A DNA stretch of 64,000 bases. Source: Platycnemis pennipes (lineage: Eukaryota > Arthropoda > Insecta > Odonata > Platycnemididae). Below the pieces are notes generated by a model that did no database searches, had not been told where the DNA came from, and saw only the letters and a list, made by a program, of their open reading frames with translations. The stretch covers positions 6,203,131-6,267,130 of the forward strand of contig OW121854.1 in assembly GCA_933228895.1 (NCBI GenBank). Direction: 5' to 3'. Below are positions 33,850 through 45,659 of this stretch, in pieces (the stretch's first letter is position 1; each line of letters begins with the position of its first letter). The position numbers and the translations under genes are program-made.

Positions 33850-34060
33850 CATATTATCTCTCCGATCTGAAAAACTTCACGTCTATGGGGGAAACACGCC
33901 GTAAGCGAAGGATATTCTGTGGTGAAGTTGGCGGATGCCTTAACCGCCGTGATGAAATGGGCCTTTGCAACGTCCTCGAACCACTCCAAGGGGTTGTTTG
34001 GCAGCATAGAAGCCACCCGTAAGAAGTAAGGGTCACGCTCCACCGCGGTAACTTGGTTCT
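33850..34060 (-). pseudogene. Coding-like fragment, possibly retroelement Gag
   Basis: A 66-codon minus-strand frame reads YFLRVASMLPNNPLEWFEDV and continues AKAHFITAVKASANFTTEYP and SLTACFPHRREV. The pattern P-x-x-P-x-x-W-F-x-x-V-x-x-x-F-I resembles the start of Gypsy-type Gag (dP.lWF..lea.F...I). No LTR, protease or RT is adjacent, and a stop follows. The family call is tentative; that it is a broken coding piece is more secure than what it encodes. Confidence 0.35.
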
Positions 34061-34518
34061 CTTTACAGCAACGCTACCCAGATACCTATCCGAAGTTCCA
34101 CAACACAGAACAAGTTACTCAGATAGGCCCCACGGGGATTTCAGCACGTAATGCAAAGATAAGATTTGCAAAATTATGTCCGCATGCTGTTGTCTGAAAC
34201 CACGTAAGATTCTAAATGGTGCACCTCATCCTGTTTTTTAACGTGTGTACCTGTAGTCAAGAGGAATCAATGTATCCATAAAATAAAATTGATTACTCAC
34301 AGGTGTTAACTAGGTTATCATTTAGGATGCACACAATTTTATGCTTATTTTAGTAAGCATATTAAGCATTACAATCACAAATAACAAAATGTGAGTACGT
34401 AATAAAAGTATAACGTGAGGTTGTATAGGATCAGGAATGAATAATAGTTTAAACCACCTGGCGCTTATTTTGTCTATTAGCTATTAGACATTACAGGATG
34501 CCGGGATGACTCCGGTTA

Positions 34519-34716
34519 GTGGTATCTGGCCTTTTTGGTTGTAACTGCGCTTTCTCGGTCTCCAGAAACGACGTTAGCACCTTGGACCCATTGAAATCAT
34601 GCGCCCCTGACGAGATATCGTCCGTACTTATGTCATCCATCGCTGGTATATTTGACCGATCTCTGTTGACTCATTTGACTGATCCATTGACACATTTCAC
34701 TGAAGACCCTGTATAG
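34519..34716 (+). pseudogene. LINE reverse transcriptase N-terminal fragment
   Basis: The plus frame reads VSTLDPLKSCAPDEISSVLM and continues SSIAGIFDRSLLTHL. This matches the block preceding RT motif 1 in LINEs (L..LdpsKS.GPDgI...lLk..a......L). The Gly of GPDGI is replaced by Ala. Only this block is present; nothing downstream matches the catalytic core. Confidence 0.5.
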
Positions 34717-35045
34717 GGGGACGTACAAAAACATGACTCGATGTTTCCCTGCGTACCACGGCATGTTAGATGACGATGATAAAATATGAGAGGTATTTAT
34801 TACTACTGTCTTACTAGTATTTACTAGTTATTACTAGTACTAGTGTACTAGAAGTCATGTGAGACAGCCTTGTCTTACTCCTTTCCTTATTTAGAAAGTA
34901 TAAATCCATAATTAAATTTATAAGAAATTACAACCAAGCCAAAGATATTATATTACGTTGTAGCAACTATCAATTTAGTGTCTTTTTTAGCTAATATGCC
35001 ATGTGTCTCACACGGCATGCTTAATATTTTCCTCAGAAGAGCAGT
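34717..35045. other. Non-coding stretch
   Basis: Contains a run of TACTAGT-like repeats at about 34815-34855; otherwise nothing recognised. Confidence 0.5.
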
Positions 35046-35049
35046 ATTG

Positions 35050-35217
35050 TGACACTTGGTTTCATAAAAGTGAATTTTAAACGGTGTAGTATGTTATTGC
35101 ATGCCTGAATGTTAGTAAACGTTCTCGCTCTTTGATAATGCATGCCGAGTGATGGTTCACCACCCCCTGCCACACACCATTGCGGTGGCTTGTGGGGGCT
35201 GTTATCTAGATGCATAT
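35050..35217 (+). mobile_element. LINE 3'-end copy
   Basis: CCACCCCCTGCCACACACCA, then GCGGTGGCTTGTGGGGGCTG and ATCTAGATGCAT form the family 3' end in plus sense. The upstream part is divergent. Confidence 0.65.
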
Positions 35218-35219
35218 GA

Positions 35220-36560
35220 CACTGTATCCGCTAACAATGTGCGGATGGCGTTTATCTATTTCTCTCTGAGGGGGCGCGTTCGCATTGTAATTGAATTTGG
35301 AAGTCGGAGGGGTTGGCTTTCGGGGGCGCAGTTCTGACATGCATCTTGCAGGGAAGCGCGAGGCATGGGGGAGGTCGCTTTCTTCGGGGGTTGGCTGGGC
35401 AAACATGGAGGAACAGCTCATTCCGCTCACTTCCTGGTCGCGCCTGTTCTCTCCGCGAGGGAGCTGTCTCTCGGCCTTCTCTTTTATTTATACATTTTAC
35501 TATCCGCGTCCCTCTTCCCTAGAGCTCTATTCCGGCGCTCAGGTTGTCGGAAAAAAGTGCTTAGAGATATCGCCTCTCTTAAAATTTCAATTTCAAAAAC
35601 CCGACCGTTCTCGCGATCTTGGTACCTCTTGGATCTTTAATAATGCCGCAGTCAGTGGAAGGGGATCGCCGCGGCGCCGTTTCGCGTCTGTTTCTCGCTC
35701 GAAGCGCCCTTTCCTCCTCTTCCACGATCGGTTCCTTCTTGGTTTGGGGGCCAATTGATGCAAACAATGCCTTACATCTCGTCATTCTCAAAAAATGCTA
35801 ATTTATTGGGAATCCTGTAGATGCTGTAGTGGTCCCTTCATTGTACGTGAGATTTGTAGAGATCAGTAACCTCATATGGCAATTCTCCATCTCGTTTAGT
35901 GTTTCCTGCCTTGAGTTTATCACTAAATTTGCGGGTGCAAGCCTGTATTTTGGTAGGGAATCCAAAGATTGGGAACGATCCAGTATCACTGTCTCCTTCC
36001 TGAGCTCACTGATCCTGTTCTTAAGGGACGATGACCTTCATATCTAACTTACCGCTGCTCGATGTCTACAAATGGGTAATCCTGGGACGCTTGTCACGCA
36101 GTGCCCACAAGAATAACTTTCACACAATCTATTAATGAATACAATGGATATGTGAGGGTTTACAGTGAAAATGATAGAAGTTTTATCTAATAACTCGAAC
36201 TCAAATAGCCTCCCTAAGCAAAAATTATCGATATCATGTCTCCTGCTTCGAGGAAGAGAATTTCGGAGTTGTTTCCCTGAACATGACCCGCTAATACGCT
36301 TTTAATGAAATGGGGCATTATCATGAGATTCTATGCATAAAATTTCAGGACATATACCTAAACCAAGTGAATTCAAGAGATAGAAACCACTATCTGTGGC
36401 CTTATCAGTGGGTTACTTACCGCTGTTAATGTCGTGGTTCGACGACGCACAGTGGGCTCAAATCGAAAAAAACTTCCCAAGAGTCCAAAAATGATCATAA
36501 CCTCCAGAATGATCTGAATGAATATTTATTGCTGATTTGGCCTTACCTGCCATTCATCCT
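35220..36560. other. CpG-rich block then non-coding
   Basis: From about 35270 to 35780 the sequence is GC-rich with several overlapping open frames on both strands (up to 155 codons), none with a motif or a convincing splice pair. It may be a promoter region. The remainder is AT-rich and empty. Confidence 0.4.
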
Positions 36561-36656
36561 GAATTTTGAATTTTGAATTTGAATTTATTTTCTCCAGTAG
36601 CATTACATAAATATAACAAGACATATATGCATATACTTAGCACGTGGAGATAATTT

Positions 36657-36690
36657 AGGGTGTCAGAAGGGTACCTGTATATGACACCCT
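36657..36690 (-). repeat. 9-bp hairpin in the LINE 3' UTR
   Basis: AGGGTGTCA (36657-36665) and TGACACCCT (36682-36690) are exact inverted copies with a 16-nt loop. The hairpin sits about 70-90 nt before the 3' tail, where CR1/L2-type LINEs often carry an RT-recognised structure. Confidence 0.75.
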
Positions 36691-36879
36691 TACAAACATT
36701 GGCACATGTGAAATCGAAGAAAATGGAAAAAAATGAAACAATTTAGTTTCTAACACTGACAGGGAACTTATTCCTCGCAACATAAGGTAAGCAAAAATTT
36801 ATGAAAATAAAGAACAAGACAACATAAAGTTAATTTTTTTACAACAAAAAATCGAAAGTAAAACAAAAACCAGTTATAA

Positions 36880-38493
36880 TCAGCACAAGTATGAATCTAC
36901 TTCCTCTTTTTGTAACAACCATTTTGTTAATCTTTTAAGAAAGACAGGTGAACTATTTGCATGAATTATATGGTATGGCAACAAGTTGTACATTTTGGGC
37001 CCTAGATACACAAATGATCTTTTGTACATAGAAATGTTGGGTTTGGTATACCTTATAAAGTGTTTTTCTCTTGTATTATAACCAGTTTTTTGGATAGTCG
37101 TTCCAAATAATATAGGCCTATCACCAGATCGGATGAAAAACATCCTTAATGTTCTGTACAAGTACAAATGCCTTATTGGAAGTAAGTTCAATTTTAAGAA
37201 TAAAGGAAATGAGTGCTCATAGCGGGTTTTTAAAGTTAGAATTCGTACAATCCTCTTTTGTAACACAACAACTGGTTGCAAAGCATTTTTATAGGCACTT
37301 CCCCAGCAAATCAACCCATATGTCAACTTAGACTGAGCTAGGGCGCAGTAAATCGCCTTGCGAAAGATTAATGGGCATTTATTGCGAATAAAATACATTT
37401 TGGATAAGCAGGACCGTAGCACCTTAGTAACAACTTCAATGTACTTTTTCCATTTTAAACATTGATCTACGTGTACACCAAGGTATTTATACACCTCTAC
37501 CTTCTCAATTTTCGGACGGAAACAACATATTTTATCACAATCAGAGTTGTGATAAATTATCTTCCAATTGTGCACACAGCTATTAGATAAATCATAGCAT
37601 ATAAACTTAGTCTTTTCACTTAATTCCAGTCCATTATAGTCGAACCAATCACGTAAGGTACACAAGTCCATGTTCACATTGTTTTCTAGCTGCTTCCACG
37701 TCAACGAAGCATAGCAAAAAGCTATGTCGTCCGCAAAAGCAGTTAATTTGCCTTTGAATGTGTGATCACATAAGTCATTAATATATATTAGAAAAAGGAT
37801 TGGTCCTAATACAGAACCTTGAGGTACACCAGAACAAATCATTTTGTATTCACTGAGATGATCATTTACTCGTACACACTGGGAACGGTCATGTAAATAG
37901 CTTTGGAACCATTTTAGTGAGACTCCACGTATACCCAAATGATACAGTTTACTTAAAAGAATGTCATGGTTCAAAGTATCAAATGCTTTCGAAATGTCAA
38001 TAAATAAACTAATCACCCTTCTATGGGAGTTTATTGCCGAATACACTTGACTGAAGTGTAAGGCAAGTGCATCCTCTGTGCACTTATTAGACATAAAGCC
38101 GAACTGATTTTGACTAAAAAAGTTGCACTTGTTCAAGAATTTAATCAACCTAGATTTAACAAGCTTTTCTAATATCTTGGAAAAAATTGACAGCAATGAA
38201 ATAGGCCTGTAATTCCGTACTTCAGTTTTGTCACCCTTTTTATGAATCGGAATCACAATAGCCTTCTTAAGTGAACTGGGAAATTCTCCATTTAACAAGC
38301 TCAGGTTGCATACGTGAGCAAATACTGGTGCAATATCTTGGATGATAACCTTTAACATTTTAGTATTTATCCCGTCAGGACCTGGAGATTTCCGCTGTGG
38401 AAGTGATTTGACTATATTAATAATATCAGAGGGTAAAACTGGCTCTAGGAAAAAAGAACCGGGGGGAGATTGTGTAGCACAAGGGTTTTTCAA
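36880..38493 (-). CDS. LINE reverse transcriptase (ORF2 C-terminal part, intact frame)
   Basis: A 537-codon uninterrupted frame that performs target-primed reverse transcription in an intact element. The visible blocks are SPGPDGI (36-42), YRPISLL (95-101), the motif A segment LFIDISKAFDTLNHDIL (163-179) with the catalytic Asp, SGVPQGSVLGPILF (221-234), the motif C segment AFADDIAF (252-259) with the catalytic Asp pair, NGLELSEKTKF (287-297) and YLGVHVD (337-343). The thumb-like C-terminal region is also present. All catalytic residues are kept. The frame begins inside the element: codon 1 is TTG and an in-frame TAG lies two codons upstream. It is therefore a 5'-truncated ORF2 lacking the endonuclease, and cannot transpose by itself. 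Confidence 0.9.
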   Translation of the reverse strand: MKNPCATQSPPGSFFLEPVLPSDIINIVKSLPQRKSPGPDGINTKMLKVIIQDIAPVFAHVCNLSLLNGEFPSSLKKAIVIPIHKKGDKTEVRNYRPISLLSIFSKILEKLVKSRLIKFLNKCNFFSQNQFGFMSNKCTEDALALHFSQVYSAINSHRRVISLFIDISKAFDTLNHDILLSKLYHLGIRGVSLKWFQSYLHDRSQCVRVNDHLSEYKMICSGVPQGSVLGPILFLIYINDLCDHTFKGKLTAFADDIAFCYASLTWKQLENNVNMDLCTLRDWFDYNGLELSEKTKFICYDLSNSCVHNWKIIYHNSDCDKICCFRPKIEKVEVYKYLGVHVDQCLKWKKYIEVVTKVLRSCLSKMYFIRNKCPLIFRKAIYCALAQSKLTYGLICWGSAYKNALQPVVVLQKRIVRILTLKTRYEHSFPLFLKLNLLPIRHLYLYRTLRMFFIRSGDRPILFGTTIQKTGYNTREKHFIRYTKPNISMYKRSFVYLGPKMYNLLPYHIIHANSSPVFLKRLTKWLLQKEEVDSYLC

Positions 38494-38496
38494 TTG

Positions 38497-38563
38497 CTAG
38501 GTATGTATTATCCTAGTATATATCTAGGATATATCTACAGTATATATCCTAGGTATGTATTAT
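38497..38563. repeat. Imperfect palindrome between 15-bp direct repeats
   Basis: CTAGGTATGTATTAT occurs at 38497-38511 and 38549-38563. Between them lies an AT-rich imperfect palindrome built from CCTAGTATATATC and TATATATCCTAGG. It directly abuts the 5' end of the truncated LINE. Confidence 0.75.
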
Positions 38564-41360
38564 GCATCACAATTTACATGGGGTCAAATTTAAATAGGAT
38601 CGAAGGTTTTCCCGGTGAACTAGCCGTAAAAAACCCGATAAGATTTTCTACGGGGCGAAATTGGATTAATTTCTGCAAAAATCTGTTTCCTTAATTGTAA
38701 AATGAAAATCTTGAATATCAATCTGATGCAAAACCTTAGAAGGTTACACGCTGGGGTAAAACATAATACCATAATGTAGACCGGTTTTTTGCCTTGCCTT
38801 GTAATTGGGTGTGTATAACATGATATAGTAATGATATTTACCAAAGATATACAGCATATTGGAGGACCCGGTTTTCAAGCAAATGTTTGTATTCCTGCAG
38901 GAAAATAGTTGAAAGCTGCATCGAGCTACAAAAAGGCACTTATACCATGAGATTCTGCGAAGTATCCTGAATTAGAAACCATTGAGATCTTTCGCGACCG
39001 TCTTCGGCGGTTAACTCCCCGCTCGTGAAATCTTCTCAGATATCCTACGGGATCAGGTAATCATGAAGGCTGTTCTCTACTTGAGCTTCAGCGGGGAATT
39101 CGTGGCAACCTCATAAAAGCCAGTTATTCGAGAGACACATAATCCTATAAACTCCAAAGCTTGTTTGAATGGGGCTCTCTACTCAAGGGCTGGTACCAAA
39201 AAAGTTGAACGGTGTGTTACGAGTTATTACAGAATCGGATATTTTCAAAATGTGGACGTGCTTAATCGGTTCTTGGTTCTAGGTAGGGACAAATGTTTTC
39301 ATTTCTTTGCGGGGGTATATATTTTTGTGGGTCGGCGCAGTTCATAGTCTAAGTGAAGTACTTCCTTACTGAGTAAGAATAGTGCTTTTTAGATAATAAC
39401 CTCAAAGGAGCGTCGTTCGCCATAATCTTGACTTCAGTGTAGCACTTGATGAAAACCACGTTGGTTTCATTGATGGGTATCCACCCATCCCTTTCCAATA
39501 AATGTATACTTCGTTGATATTCTGTTTTCCCTGCTGCCAATTTTCTCGCTGAATACTCTTACTGTCATTTTTATCCATATTTTTTCGTGTATAGAATGTG
39601 AATTCATTAAAAGAAGAGGCTATTGGATTTCAGTACTGACACACTGACGCCTTGAACACACTCTGACCTTCTGCCATAGTTATCCTGTATGTGTCTCGCT
39701 CCCAGTGTGTCTTTTGTGTTCTAATTAATTTTAGATTCAAAAATTTATGAACCATTTTCAATGTGGGATAAATAAGCTATTTCGATATTTTAAGCGTAGA
39801 ATTGGGGCTTGGAACTCTAAGGAATACGTTTGATTTCTCAGTTTGACATCATTATTGAGAATGTTATAATATTTAAAGGGTGTGGATATATAATATATCT
39901 TGTTACAGATAATGTTTTCCCGCGAATATTTATTTATTAATATTGCTTATAATTTATCCTCTGATGTAACAAGGTCGAACAGATGGTAGCCTCAAAATAG
40001 GTGCATCTTAATGGCTATCAGAATGCTTAATTATTTTCTAATGTTATACATTTGTATTAATTTACTTTGGAAGCAATTAAATTTATATTATATTATTTTG
40101 TATTGAATAAAAATGAAAATTACATTGCAGAAACTCATGACCAGAAGCGGTTGGGGAGAGTTATTTCATTTTTTTTAAATATCAGTATTCATTTTAAAAT
40201 TCAATCTACAGTAACGTGGAATGAGTTCAGTATCAATTATGCCTCCCTGAGTTATCAGTTTTCCATGAAATACTGTTTTGGTGCTGCCAGGTCATTTATT
40301 GTTTATCCCAACTTTTCTTATTCCTTTGTTTAACCCAACCTTTTTCTTTGAAGATGTTACTTTTGCTTCGTGAATTGTGGATGTTAAAACAATTATCAGT
40401 GTCGAGTAACCCAATTGGGATTTGTCGAGAGGTTAGTTATTCGTTCTCCTGAGATATACACAAAAGAGCAGAGTTTTGAAAAGGATTTCAAAGTTCTCGC
40501 AATGCCCTCGTCATATAGCTGGTCCGGTTTTCCTACAAAAATGTAGGATTGTTTTTTCAATTATCTATAACATATTGATATGACAAACAAATTTAATTTA
40601 CATGTCTTGTATGAACTGCAAACTATAAAGTCATTGTTGTATGGCAGTTGATAACTAATTAAATTTCGTTAGATGCATTATAATAGTGTCATGTTAAGTT
40701 TAAGCAACCTTTCAGCAAATTCAACTGCGTAGAAGTTTCAATTGAAGCCCAAAATTGCGAAGACGCAATATTTTGCAATTGTTATAAATAACGCTGGAAA
40801 AAATATGGAAGTTATAACACGGTATTTCCAATTTAATATAAAAGTTATTGTGAACAAATAAGGTAAATATTAATTTGTGGTGGTATGGGCAGAAATGGGT
40901 TTATTCCTTTCTTGACGCCCAGAAGGTGGTATAGCTCTCCCTGACCGCGTAGACCCTCTATTAGCCTTCCCCACTTTTCTTCGAGCGAGGATGAAACTTG
41001 ATCGCTTCGAGGTAAGATATCTTTTCCCTCTCCGCCTCTCCCTCTCGGAGGCGAGAACAAAAGGTGGAATGGGGAGAGAGAGAGGAAAAATAAAGATGTC
41101 AGAAAACTATTCCCTTTATTTTCAATTGATCTCGAAGAGATTATGCGATAAGTGGCTAAATGAGGATTAGTTAACAAAGGGTCGTTCAAAATCTTTTCAG
41201 CGTTTGATAATCATCCGATAATCTGGGTGGGTGGGCTCAGGAAGAAAGAGATGGAGGATTGAAGATGAAATGGGACCTCACAGAATACCCATGTATTCAC
41301 TCAATCACTGGTTCTCGGTATTATTCTTGATTGGCTCCTTTACTTCTCATTTATTTAAAT
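38564..41360. other. Non-coding stretch
   Basis: Nothing recognised; scattered short open frames only. A slightly GC-richer patch lies at 40880-41110. Confidence 0.45.
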
Positions 41361-41366
41361 TCAAAG

Positions 41367-41888
41367 GTGCGTTTACACGTAGCCGTTGACTGCTATGACA
41401 GTCAACTGCTAACAGCTATTAAGCCCCACTCGCATGTGTAAATAGCAACTGCGATGCCAGTTCATGTCGATACTGGGCACAAATCGAACACCATCCACCC
41501 TAGTTTGAGCTACTAGCAAAGTTGAAGCCCGTCAACTTTCCAGCGGAAATGTATTCAACACAATCGCAACAATCGCCAACGGAAAGCAATACATGACGGA
41601 ATTTGGATATAATAACAAGGATATTCCACCCCAAAAGGGGAGATTCTACTCTTTAAAGAACTGGAAAAAAATATAATCGTCAGTGGAATTTATTGCTCGG
41701 AGAATTTCATGCAAATTTAAGCATCAATCACTATTGAGATAAAACACTTTTTATTTGTTATGACTACGCCTAAATAGTGGCTTTAAGCTGCATAGAAGTT
41801 GGTGCAGACGCATCATAGCGGTAGCGATATAGATATATCGCTCATCTCGCGACTGCCATAGCAGTCAACTGCTACGTGTAAACGCTGC
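41367..41888. mobile_element. MITE with about 37-bp terminal inverted repeats
   Basis: GCGTTTACACGTAGC with GTTGACTGCTATGACAGTC on the left (41369-41405) is mirrored on the right (41851-41885: GACTGCCATAGCAGTCAACT, then GCTACGTGTAAACGC). The subterminal GTTGACTG...CAGTCAAC is itself palindromic. The element is about 520 bp with no coding capacity. The ends resemble hAT-type termini (GGTGCGTTTACACG), but a target duplication is not clear. Confidence 0.75.
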
Positions 41889-42011
41889 TTAAAACCTTTA
41901 TTCGATAATCGTTGACTGGAGGAAATGATACTCAAATTTGGTGAACGGAAATTGTGTCACAAACATGAAAATAAATCGTCTATCGTGCTGTGAATGGTCG
42001 GGTTACGTTGC

Positions 42012-45000
42012 TGGGTCATTCATGTCAAATCGACCAGGTGATTACCCTTAGGGCCACCGATTTTGACCAAATTAGGCTAAACGGTACCATTTAATAAGAA
42101 AATCAAAACTCCAAAGCTGTTTTGCAAAACACGCAACCGTTTCCGAAATATTGCAACGTTGCAAAATTCGAATTTTCAAAATTTACTACACATTTTACGG
42201 TATATCTCAGAGAATATATGAGATACAGACAGGCTTAAGCGCTTATTTTTAAGGCCTTGGATTGTACAAATGCAATACGGGATTATATTGTGAAATATAA
42301 TCAGTTTTATAAAGTTTATAAAAATTTTAAAGTTTCAAATCAATTTTCGACGATATACCTTTGCCTTAGATTCTGCTTAGTTTTTTATATGTTGTAGATA
42401 CAATTTTCCTCTACAAATTAAAAAGTTTCCTAGAGGTAATATTTCATTTAAGAGAGAAAAATATTTTTGAGTGAAGGCGTGAAACCCGCCGATAACCGCG
42501 GCGCCCGCCTCCCGGCCGACATTATGGTACTCTGTTGTCTTCAGATCTCTTTAACTTTCTCATACATCCTCTTCTCACCAATTTTTGACCGTATACCAAC
42601 TCTTTGCCCGTTGATATCGCTATTTGCTTCGCCCAGGTGTGACCACAGCCTTAAAATCTATGAAGAGCGGCACCTGGCCTCGGAGAACAATTGACAAACC
42701 TTGTCCCGTCCTCGGCTTCCAGTACTACTCTCCTCACATACTCTATTAGCATATTCTCCGAAACATCTTTCTCAGTTCTTTTTTCAAAGAAACGGGTGTA
42801 CTATTCCGTTGCCCACCATATCCCACTCGAATTTTACTCTTTAGGTAAAACAACGGGGAAAGCAGAGCGCCATACCCATATCATCTAACTGGATATTTTG
42901 TTTCTCTTCGCATACGATAACTTCCCAGGATAAGGCAACACCCTGACATCCCATAGTTTTGCTCCAGTACCTTTTTAAATTATTAAATTGTTCACCCTTA
43001 ACTCATGTTTTAAACGTTTTCCCAGCATGACTTCACATATACCAATGATATAAGTCTCCGCAATCAGTGAAAAAATAAATTATGTTACGTGAGGCAATTG
43101 GATTAGTTTCACATTTAATGTTTATATGAGTTGGAAATATTATTTTTTTGTCTCCTTATTAAGTAAAATAAAAATTATTCACATATTTAAACACCATTCG
43201 CATTCTAAAGCCTTAAATTCCTTATTTTACCTTTACATACATTTCCTTGACCAGTACCAGAAAGTGGGAATAAGAAGTTTTTGACGTAACCTTTTGCAAT
43301 CCCTTCATGTACAATCTATGTTATAGCTAACGCATATCATATATTATGAAACTTGTAAATAATTACAATAATAATCTGCGCATTTAAAATCGAAGGGAAA
43401 TTTAAAAAAACCGGTCGTCTCCGTTTAACCTGATAACGTACTGCTGGCAGAATGGATTGCCAGGCTCATTTCCTACTTGCAACAGAAATAAAAGATGAAA
43501 GTAAAATACAGTCTTGCACATTAATGTTTCAATGTATAATTTTGCATCGAAAATACAGTAACCTACTTACTTTACCTTCAAAAACCCATGTTTTCCTCCA
43601 AACTCTCCTAATCTTATATGTACCACAAAATTGAAAATTTTGTTTTCGGATTACTGAGTAAGGTACTTCAACAGCAAGTCTTCCTTCGATTGTGGAATAA
43701 CCGTACGGTAGGTATGAATACACTCCACGGCAGGTGTATCTCGGAATCTTCTCGTCAGGCTCCTCTTTTCTCCTTCACTTGCTCGTTGGTTACAAACTCG
43801 AAGTTTTCTTAAGTGTTGAACTCCTTTCACGTTAGAAGTGGCTCATTTGTAAAGTTCCTCAAGAGTCTGAATTTGTTTCTTGTGATTGAGCTTCAGACTG
43901 GGACGTGTGGCTTGTCTTCAGTGTTCCTTTAAATCCTTCACTTGTATCATTTCCCTGAGATGTGGCATAGAAATGTCATTCAGCATAGACTCCAAAATCT
44001 TGTCGATGTAACAATTTCAACATTTTGTAGCGGTTCTTATATTGAGTCCCCGAAACGTCGAAGAAGCAAATATTTTTGGGTAGGTTTAGTTCACTTGTTA
44101 CACCACATATCAATGATATTTGAAACCTGGCGTAATGCTTCATAGAGTCTTAAATAATAACCACACTGAGGGGCACACATTTGATCGTTAATATTTTCGT
44201 GAACATGCAATCGAATGAACCGTAGCCTTGCAGTTAGTCAGTTCACACCTTTCGCTGGATCTTGGTACATAAATGAAAATTTCTCGGAAAAATTGCCCAC
44301 AAAGAAAACTTCCCATGATTTCAGTTTGTCTCCGACTTCCACGTAATTTACAATTTACATAGGAGCAATATTGTCATGCCGTCGTACTCACATTATATCC
44401 TCAGGGAAAACCACATAGTATATTTTTAGAAACTTAATCTGAGTTGTTAAGGTACAGAAATTTTCTTGAGTTACTGTCTGAAACATTTTTCATCATGTAA
44501 AATAGGTATGGGAAAATTCAGCAAGGCGAAAAAGATGGCTTAGGTAATAGGTCAGTAATAGTGTATGAGTTAATAATAGTCAGTGCATGCCTCCAAGGAC
44601 AACTAGAGATCCGTTTAGCTGCGCATTCATTTAGTGCTACTTTACCAAACACATATTAAGGGTCTCAGTAAGAGGCGTGTATTAGTGCCGCGAAAGAAAG
44701 CAGGACTAATGAAATCTTGAGAAGAAAAGTGGGAGGCGGTACGTCCTGGAAAAAATCATTAAGCAGTTGGAGTGAGACTTTGAAATCATTGGATCAAATA
44801 TCTGCTATTGCCAAAAATTCTTTAGATCAAGTAAACATGAATTTTAAAAAAACTTAAAAACAATCAGTAGCATGGGAGCTGAAGACGAGACAAGGTTTGC
44901 CTATGGTTCTCGGAGGCCGACCGCTATAAAGACAGTTGCCGCTCTTCATAGATTCTAAGGCTGTGGTCAGAGCTGGGCGAAGAAAATAGCGTTATACACG

Positions 45001-45606
45001 GGCAAAGAGTTGGTATGCGGTTAAATTTGGTGAGAAGACGGTGAATGAGAAAGTTACAGAGATCAGAAGACACCAGAGTACCATAAAGTCGGCCGGTAGG
45101 CGGGCGCCGCGGTTATCGGCGGGCGTCACGCCTTCTCTTAAAAATATTTTTCTTCCTTACATTAAATATTACCTCCAAGAAACTTTTTTAGTTTGTAGAG
45201 GAGGGTTGTGTCTACAATATGTTAAAAATGAGCGAAATTGAAGGCATAAGTACATCATTAAAATTGATTTGAAACATTAAAATTGTTATAAACTTTATAA
45301 AATTGATTATATTTCACAATATAATCCCTCGTTATATTTTTAAAATTTAAGGCCTTTAAAATAAGCTTTTAAGCACGTCTGTGGCTTAAATAGTCTGAGA
45401 TATTCCGTAAAATGTGAAGTAACTTTTGCAAAATTCGAATTTTGCAACGTTGCAATATTTGCAAAGCCGTTTTGCGTGCTTTGCAAAACGGCTTTGAGGT
45501 TTTCATTTTCTTATAAAATGGAGCCGTTATGCCAAATATTATCAAAATCGGTGACCCTAAGAGTCATTTTTCATTTTTTATGGCCGAATTGACGTGGAAT
45601 GACCCA
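42012..45606. mobile_element. 3.6-kb element with terminal inverted repeats over 700 bp
   Basis: The left arm is 42012-42729 and the right arm 44866-45606. Matches, checked against the reverse complement, include TGGGTCATTC at the ends, CACCGATTTTGA, GTTTTGCAAA, CAACGTTGCAA, AAATTCGAATTTT, ATATTGTGAAATATAATCA, the GC-rich GATAACCGCGGCGCCCGCC, CTATGAAGAGCGGCA and CAAACCTTGTC near the inner ends. The arms are diverged with indels. The 2.1-kb interior has only short unrecognised open frames, so no transposase is encoded. I could not identify a target duplication or superfamily. Non-autonomous long-TIR or foldback type. Confidence 0.8.
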
Positions 45607-45608
45607 CG

Positions 45609-45659
45609 TACATGAGAGGTTAAGTGGGATATAGCATATCCCACTTAACCTCTCATGTA
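45609..45659. repeat. Perfect 24-bp hairpin with 3-nt loop
   Basis: The left arm is 45609-45632 (TACATGAGAGGTTAAGTGGG, then ATAT), the loop is AGC, and the right arm 45636-45659 is exactly complementary. It begins 2 bp outside the end of the 3.6-kb long-TIR element. Confidence 0.9.

Larger units (their letters stand above)
36566..38496 (-). mobile_element. Young non-LTR retrotransposon, 5'-truncated, with 3' hairpin
   Basis: A minus-strand LINE unrelated to the dominant family. It consists of an intact reverse transcriptase frame, a 3' UTR of about 310 bp with a 9-bp hairpin, and a terminal array of ATTCAAA/ATTCAAAA motifs (36566-36592). No poly(A) tail is present. The 5' end stops at 38497, losing the endonuclease domain and any ORF1. 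I found no clear target-site duplication. RT motifs and the microsatellite tail fit the CR1/L2/Rex1/Jockey group broadly; I do not assign a clade. Confidence 0.85.
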
